Origin: Syntrophomonadaceae bacterium
GTDB lineage: Bacteria; Bacillota; Dethiobacteria; DTU022; UBA8154
Assembly (NCBI GenBank): GCA_007122565.1
Contig: SKTJ01000001.1
Location: 1-18,200, forward strand
Direction: 5' to 3'
DNA: 18,200 nt
This document shows, piece after piece, positions 15,399-18,200 of the stretch (position 1 is the first letter of the stretch; each line of letters opens with the position of its first letter). The notes under the pieces are model-generated. The model was given only the letters and a program-made list of their open reading frames with translations. It did no database searches and was not told the DNA's origin. The position numbers and the translations under genes are program-made.

Positions 15399-16631
15399 TT
15401 GACCAATAGAGATATTCTTGCAGGAATGGATATTGGAACATCAAATATTAGAGTTATTGTGGGAGAGAGCGCTGCAGATGGATCCATTAATATTATCGGT
15501 GTTGGGACAAGCCCTTCCGAAGGTATTAAAAAAGGTGCCATTATCGACCTGGAACAAACAGTTGAATCCATCAACAGGGCTACGGCCGAAGCTGAACGGA
15601 TGGTCGGAGCAAAGATCGATCTGGCAAATGTAGGCATCGTTGGCTCCCATGTGGGATTATTTAATAGTCGCGGCGTTGTGGCCGTGGCCCGGGATGATAA
15701 GGAGATCACGGAGCAGGATGTGGAACGGGTATTACAGGCAGCCAGGGTTATCGCTCTTCCCCAGGACCGGGAGATTATCGATGTAATCCCCCGGGAGTTT
15801 ATTATAGACGACTACGATGGCATTCGTGACCCGGTGGGGATGCTTGGTGTCCGTTTAGAAGTGGAGGCCATGGTTATCACCGGTTCCATGACATCCCTGC
15901 GTAACCTGCTGCGCTGTGTTAATATGGCCGGTTATGATGTTAGCAACCTAATCCTCAATTCGCTGGCTAACGGGGAGATCTGTCTTTCCCGTGATGAGAA
16001 AGAGCTTGGTGTGTTTCTGGTAGATTTAGGGGGGGGAACCACAGAGGTTTCTCTCTTCAAGGAAGGGACATTACAGGACCTTTCTGTGTTACCCGTTGGT
16101 GGCGACCACATTACCAACGATCTGGCCGTTGGTTTGCGTACAACCTTTGAGCTGGCGGAGAGGCTTAAAGTGGAAAAAGGGGTTGCTCTGGCACAGATGG
16201 CATCAGATGAGAAAGATATTGAGATTGAAGGGATCAGTGGTAAGGAAAAACGGATGATCTCCAACGCCGATCTATTTAATTTCATTGAGCCTCGGGTGCA
16301 GGAAATAATGAATCTGAGCAAGCAGGAAATGGGGCGCATGGGTTATACCAGCATGCCACCCGGTGGAGTGGTGTTGACCGGTGGTGTCTCGCTTATGCAG
16401 GGCATTGCCGAACTGGCAGGGGATATATTTGACTGCACAGTGCGGATAGCGCAACCGTCTTACCTGGGAGTGAAAAGCCCTATTTATTCCACCGCGGTGG
16501 GTTTAATCCATTATGTGTACCGCAGTCAGAGGTCAGGGAGGGTGGGAAAGAGGCCGGAACGAAGATCAGCGGGGTTCCTTAACAATCTGTGGAAACGGTT
16601 TAAGAATTTTATAGCAGAGATTTGGGAATAG
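15399..16631 (+). CDS. ftsA: FtsA, actin-like membrane tether of the Z ring
   Basis: FtsA is an actin/Hsp70-fold ATP-binding protein that polymerises on the membrane and anchors FtsZ. It has 410 residues from TTG 15399, supported by AAGGGGGTG at 15385-15393, 5 bases upstream. The phosphate-1 motif GMDIGTSNIRVIVG lies near residues 9-22. The FtsA-specific 1C subdomain (about 82-165) follows the KGAIIDLEQTVESI helix. Phosphate-2 is DLGGGTTE (209-216) and the adenosine motif is GGVVLTGG (322-329). A basic variable linker (about 374-390) leads to the amphipathic membrane-targeting helix at the C-terminus (392-409, FLNNLWKRFKNFIAEIW). Two heptamer-like units at 16524-16537 fall in that linker. The stop lies 47 bases before ftsZ. 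Confidence 0.95.
   Translation: MTNRDILAGMDIGTSNIRVIVGESAADGSINIIGVGTSPSEGIKKGAIIDLEQTVESINRATAEAERMVGAKIDLANVGIVGSHVGLFNSRGVVAVARDDKEITEQDVERVLQAARVIALPQDREIIDVIPREFIIDDYDGIRDPVGMLGVRLEVEAMVITGSMTSLRNLLRCVNMAGYDVSNLILNSLANGEICLSRDEKELGVFLVDLGGGTTEVSLFKEGTLQDLSVLPVGGDHITNDLAVGLRTTFELAERLKVEKGVALAQMASDEKDIEIEGISGKEKRMISNADLFNFIEPRVQEIMNLSKQEMGRMGYTSMPPGGVVLTGGVSLMQGIAELAGDIFDCTVRIAQPSYLGVKSPIYSTAVGLIHYVYRSQRSGRVGKRPERRSAGFLNNLWKRFKNFIAEIWE
16524..16537 (+). repeat. Two heptamer-like units inside ftsA linker
   Basis: AGTCAGA followed by GGTCAGG encodes residues 376-380 (SQRSG) in the variable linker before the membrane-targeting helix. The units match the family found at murE, murF and murG, but two copies could arise by chance. 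Confidence 0.4.
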
Positions 16632-16678
16632 CCTGTCTGTCTGGTTACCGCTTAGAAAGCACAGGAGGGTATAATGCC

Positions 16679-17740
16679 ATGATGGACTATGAATTTGAAA
16701 TGGAAAATTTTGCGCAGATCAAGGTTATTGGTGTGGGCGGAGGCGGTAGCAATGCGGTAAATCGCATGATTGATGCAGGGCTTAAAGGTGTTGATTTTAT
16801 CGCCGTAAACACTGATGGCCAGGCGCTGGAACTTTCGAAAGCCCGTACAAAATTGCAGATTGGCTCCAAGCTGGCTAAAGGGTTGGGCTCCGGAGGCAAC
16901 CCGCAAATCGGCCGGCAGGCGGCGGAAGAGAGTAATGTGGAGCTTCAAAAGGTTTTGGAAGGGGCTGATATGATTTTCATAACAGCCGGTATGGGGGGAG
17001 GTACCGGTACCGGTGCTGCTCCTGCTATTGCTGAAGTGGCCAAAAAGCTTAATACGTTAACGGTTGGCGTCGTTACCCGTCCTTTTTCCTTTGAAGGACG
17101 CCGACGTATGCAACAGGCAGACCAGGGGATAGCTCTTTTGAAGGAAAAGGTGGATACACTTATTGTAATCCCCAACGATAAACTGTTGCAGATAGTGGAC
17201 AAACGAACCCCCCTACTTGAAGCGTTTCGTATTGCCGATGATGTGCTCCGACAGGGAGTGCAGGGGATTTCTGACCTTATTGCCGTTCCCGGTTTGATCA
17301 ACCTTGATTTTGCCGATGTCAAGTCAATTATGGAAGAGACAGGAACGGCATTAATGGGTGTGGGTGAAGCCAGCGGTGAAAATAGCGCCGTGGAAGCGGC
17401 AAAATCCGCCATTTTTAGCCCACTTTTAGAGACCTCTATCGAAGGTGCCCGCGGTATTCTAATCAATGTTACGGGTAGCCCCAGTCTCAGTCTTTATGAA
17501 ATCAATGAAGCAGCGGAAACGATCAAGGATGTAGCCCATGAGGATGCCAACATTATTTTCGGTGCTGTTATTGACGAGTCCTACAACGAACAGGCAAGGG
17601 TAACGGTTATTGCCACTGGCTTTGATAAGAAAGTGGTCAACCTGTTGCCGCAGGAAGGTCTACCCGAACGCCCTGGTTTTGATGACACCGATATTGATAT
17701 TCCCGCTTTTTTAAGGCGAAGGCGCGCCAGCAATAAATAA
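16679..17740 (+). CDS. ftsZ: FtsZ, tubulin-like GTPase of the division ring
   Basis: FtsZ is a GTP-dependent polymer that forms the mid-cell Z ring and recruits the divisome. It has 353 residues from ATG 16679, with AGGAGGG at 16663-16669 as ribosome site. The frame extends upstream into ftsA (TTG 16622), but those residues are not family sequence. The GTP-binding region has VGGGGSNAVNRMI (19-31) and the tubulin signature GGGTGTG (106-112). The T7 synergy loop is NLDFAD (208-213). The globular core ends around IATGF (311-315). A linker of only about 20 residues leads to the conserved tail TDIDIPAFLRRR (337-348), which binds FtsA and other partners. The product is shorter than the roughly 380 residues of Bacillus because of the short linker. 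Confidence 0.96.
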   Translation: MMDYEFEMENFAQIKVIGVGGGGSNAVNRMIDAGLKGVDFIAVNTDGQALELSKARTKLQIGSKLAKGLGSGGNPQIGRQAAEESNVELQKVLEGADMIFITAGMGGGTGTGAAPAIAEVAKKLNTLTVGVVTRPFSFEGRRRMQQADQGIALLKEKVDTLIVIPNDKLLQIVDKRTPLLEAFRIADDVLRQGVQGISDLIAVPGLINLDFADVKSIMEETGTALMGVGEASGENSAVEAAKSAIFSPLLETSIEGARGILINVTGSPSLSLYEINEAAETIKDVAHEDANIIFGAVIDESYNEQARVTVIATGFDKKVVNLLPQEGLPERPGFDDTDIDIPAFLRRRRASNK

Positions 17741-17752
17741 TTAGTAATTGCT

Positions 17753-17851
17753 CAGAGTCGAAACTCCAAAGTCGAAAGTCAACAAAAAAACAGGCGAAAG
17801 TCTAAGGTCTGAGGTCTAAAGTCGATAGTTCAAGGTTGAAAGTTAAAAGTC
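17753..17851 (+). repeat. Long heptanucleotide array downstream of ftsZ
   Basis: CAGAGTC, GAAACTC, CAAAGTC, GAAAGTC (17753-17780) are followed, after a 1-base phase shift, by eight tetramer cores of the AGTC/GGTC/AGTT/GGTT type spaced exactly 7 bases apart at 17799, 17806, 17813, 17820, 17827, 17834, 17841 and 17848. The three bases between cores vary (TAA, TGA, GAA, CAA). This is the longest array in the window and a slightly different subfamily from the murE/murF/murG units. Confidence 0.85.
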
Positions 17852-17901
17852 TTTTCAGGTTGTCTTTGATCCGATGCCTTGGACTTTTGACTTTCGACTT
17901 T
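17768..17901. terminator. Possible terminator: long inverted repeat after ftsZ
   Basis: AAAGTCGAAAGTCAA at 17768-17782 has its exact reverse complement at 17887-17901, giving a perfect 15-bp stem. A second pairing, 17841-17851 with 17882-17892 (11 bp with one G-U), competes with it and has a shorter loop of 30 bases. Runs of T follow at 17899-17903 and 17916-17924. The loop of the first stem is long and the stem is not GC-rich, so a role in ending ftsZ transcription is only a suggestion. Confidence 0.3.
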
Positions 17902-17902
17902 T
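17882..17902 (-). repeat. Inverted-orientation heptamers after the long array
   Basis: GACT cores occur at 17882, 17889 and 17896, exactly 7 bases apart, with a further GACT at 17913 and GACC at 17929 out of phase. These are the same units as 17753-17851 read on the minus strand. Confidence 0.75.
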
Positions 17903-17936
17903 TAGGGCTTTTGACTTTTTTTTTATTTGACCTGCC

Positions 17937-17977
17937 ACATTATAACAAATTTTTACTACCCCTCTCTGTTATAATGT
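17937..17977. promoter_or_regulatory. Palindrome with an extended -10 promoter motif in each arm
   Basis: An 11-base arm at 17937-17947 (ACATTATAACA) pairs exactly with 17967-17977 (TGTTATAATGT) across 19 bases. The right arm reads TGTTATAAT on the + strand and the left arm reads the same on the minus strand. Both fit the extended -10 element TGNTATAAT. No good -35 hexamer is seen 16-18 bases upstream on either strand. It may be a rightward promoter for the gene after the window, a divergent pair, or an operator. Confidence 0.4.
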
Positions 17978-18026
17978 TGTCCAGTGAATAAGCTCTTGAC
18001 TTTTGTTTTCCTTATTTTAAATACTG

Positions 18027-18053
18027 GACTCTTAACTTCTGACTCTTGAGCAG
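18027..18053 (-). repeat. Distal inverted-orientation heptamers
   Basis: GACT, AACT, GACT and GAGC cores at 18027, 18034, 18041 and 18048 keep the 7-base period. Together with GACT at 17998 they form the far right part of the inverted set facing the array at 17753-17851. Confidence 0.65.
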
Positions 18054-18060
18054 ACCCCCA

Positions 18061-18077
18061 TGCCGCCTTTGGCGGCA
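18061..18077. other. GC-rich hairpin
   Basis: TGCCGCC pairs with GGCGGCA around a TTT loop, a perfect 7-bp stem. It is not followed by a T run, so it does not look like a standard intrinsic terminator. Confidence 0.6.
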
Positions 18078-18102
18078 CCAGCAAACAACGAAATAACAAC
18101 GT

Positions 18103-18136
18103 CCCGCGGGTAGACATTGTCGTCTGCCCTTGCGGG
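18103..18136. other. Imperfect 13-bp GC-rich hairpin
   Basis: GGGTAGAC (18108-18115) pairs with GTCTGCCC (18122-18129) with one G-U, and the outer CCCGC (18103-18107) pairs with GCGGG (18132-18136) after a TT bulge. The loop is 6 bases. With the neighbouring hairpin it may form a structured leader or intergenic element. No T run follows. Confidence 0.55.
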
Positions 18137-18200
18137 TCCGATATTGGCTTTAGACTTTGCACTTATTTTCGGTTATAAAAAACTGTAACTGTTCAGGTAG

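Larger units (their letters stand above)
17741..18200. other. 460-base region after ftsZ, no gene recognised
   Basis: This stretch holds a long heptamer array in direct orientation (17753-17851), counterpart heptamers in inverted orientation (17882-17902 and 18027-18053), a palindrome with TATAAT in both arms (17937-17977), and two GC-rich hairpins (18061-18077 and 18103-18136). No coding frame with a ribosome site or known motif was found on either strand. Sporulation genes such as spoIIGA/sigE often follow ftsZ in spore formers but are not within the window. Confidence 0.75.

Noticed and set aside
16670..16675. TATAAT just before ftsZ
   Set aside because: It overlaps the ribosome site and start region of ftsZ and has no -35 at 16-18 bases upstream.
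16622..16678. Upstream extension of ftsZ overlapping the end of ftsA
   Set aside because: The added residues are unlike FtsZ N-termini, and AGGAGGG at 16663-16669 points to ATG 16679.
17956..18162. Minus-strand open frame of 68 codons downstream of ftsZ
   Set aside because: It crosses repeats and both GC-rich hairpins, has no recognisable motif and no clear ribosome site.

Overview
This window is a nearly complete division and cell wall (dcw) cluster with every gene on the + strand. It reads mraZ (3' part only) - rsmH - ftsL - spoVD/ftsI - murE - murF - mraY - murD - ftsW/spoVE - murG - [gap] - murB - murA - ftsQ/divIB - ftsA - ftsZ, followed by about 460 bases without a gene. The organism is most likely an endospore-forming member of the Bacillota, class Clostridia. 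The reasons are the gene order, a PASTA-domain class B PBP, a MurE with the DNPR motif for meso-diaminopimelate, AGGAGG-type ribosome binding sites, frequent TTG/GTG starts, and a sigma-H-like promoter in front of ftsA. No genus can be named from the sequence alone.

Layout. Positions 1-5470 hold the regulator MraZ, the 16S rRNA methyltransferase RsmH, the divisome protein FtsL, the septal transpeptidase and MurE. Positions 5676-11834 hold the late cytoplasmic and membrane steps of peptidoglycan precursor synthesis (MurF, MraY, MurD, MurG) with a SEDS glycosyltransferase between murD and murG. Positions 12223-14425 hold the first committed steps (MurB, MurA). Positions 14429-17740 hold FtsQ, FtsA and FtsZ. 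Together the proteins make UDP-MurNAc-pentapeptide, load it onto undecaprenyl phosphate, convert it to lipid II, polymerise and crosslink it at the septum, and position that machinery with the FtsA-anchored FtsZ ring. The one Mur ligase missing is MurC. Its usual clostridial place between murG and murB is a 388-base gap without a gene.

The least ordinary signal is a family of degenerate 7-base repeats (core AGTC, typically AGTCAGA, AGTCAGG or AAAGTCG) found after murE, at the 3' end of murF and murG, after ftsZ, and perhaps in the ftsA linker. In murF and murG the repeats run through the stop codon and encode the last residues. In three places a set in one orientation is followed by a set in the opposite orientation, so the transcripts could form long imperfect hairpins. 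No new enzymatic system, mobile element with a transposase, CRISPR array, tRNA or rRNA was seen.
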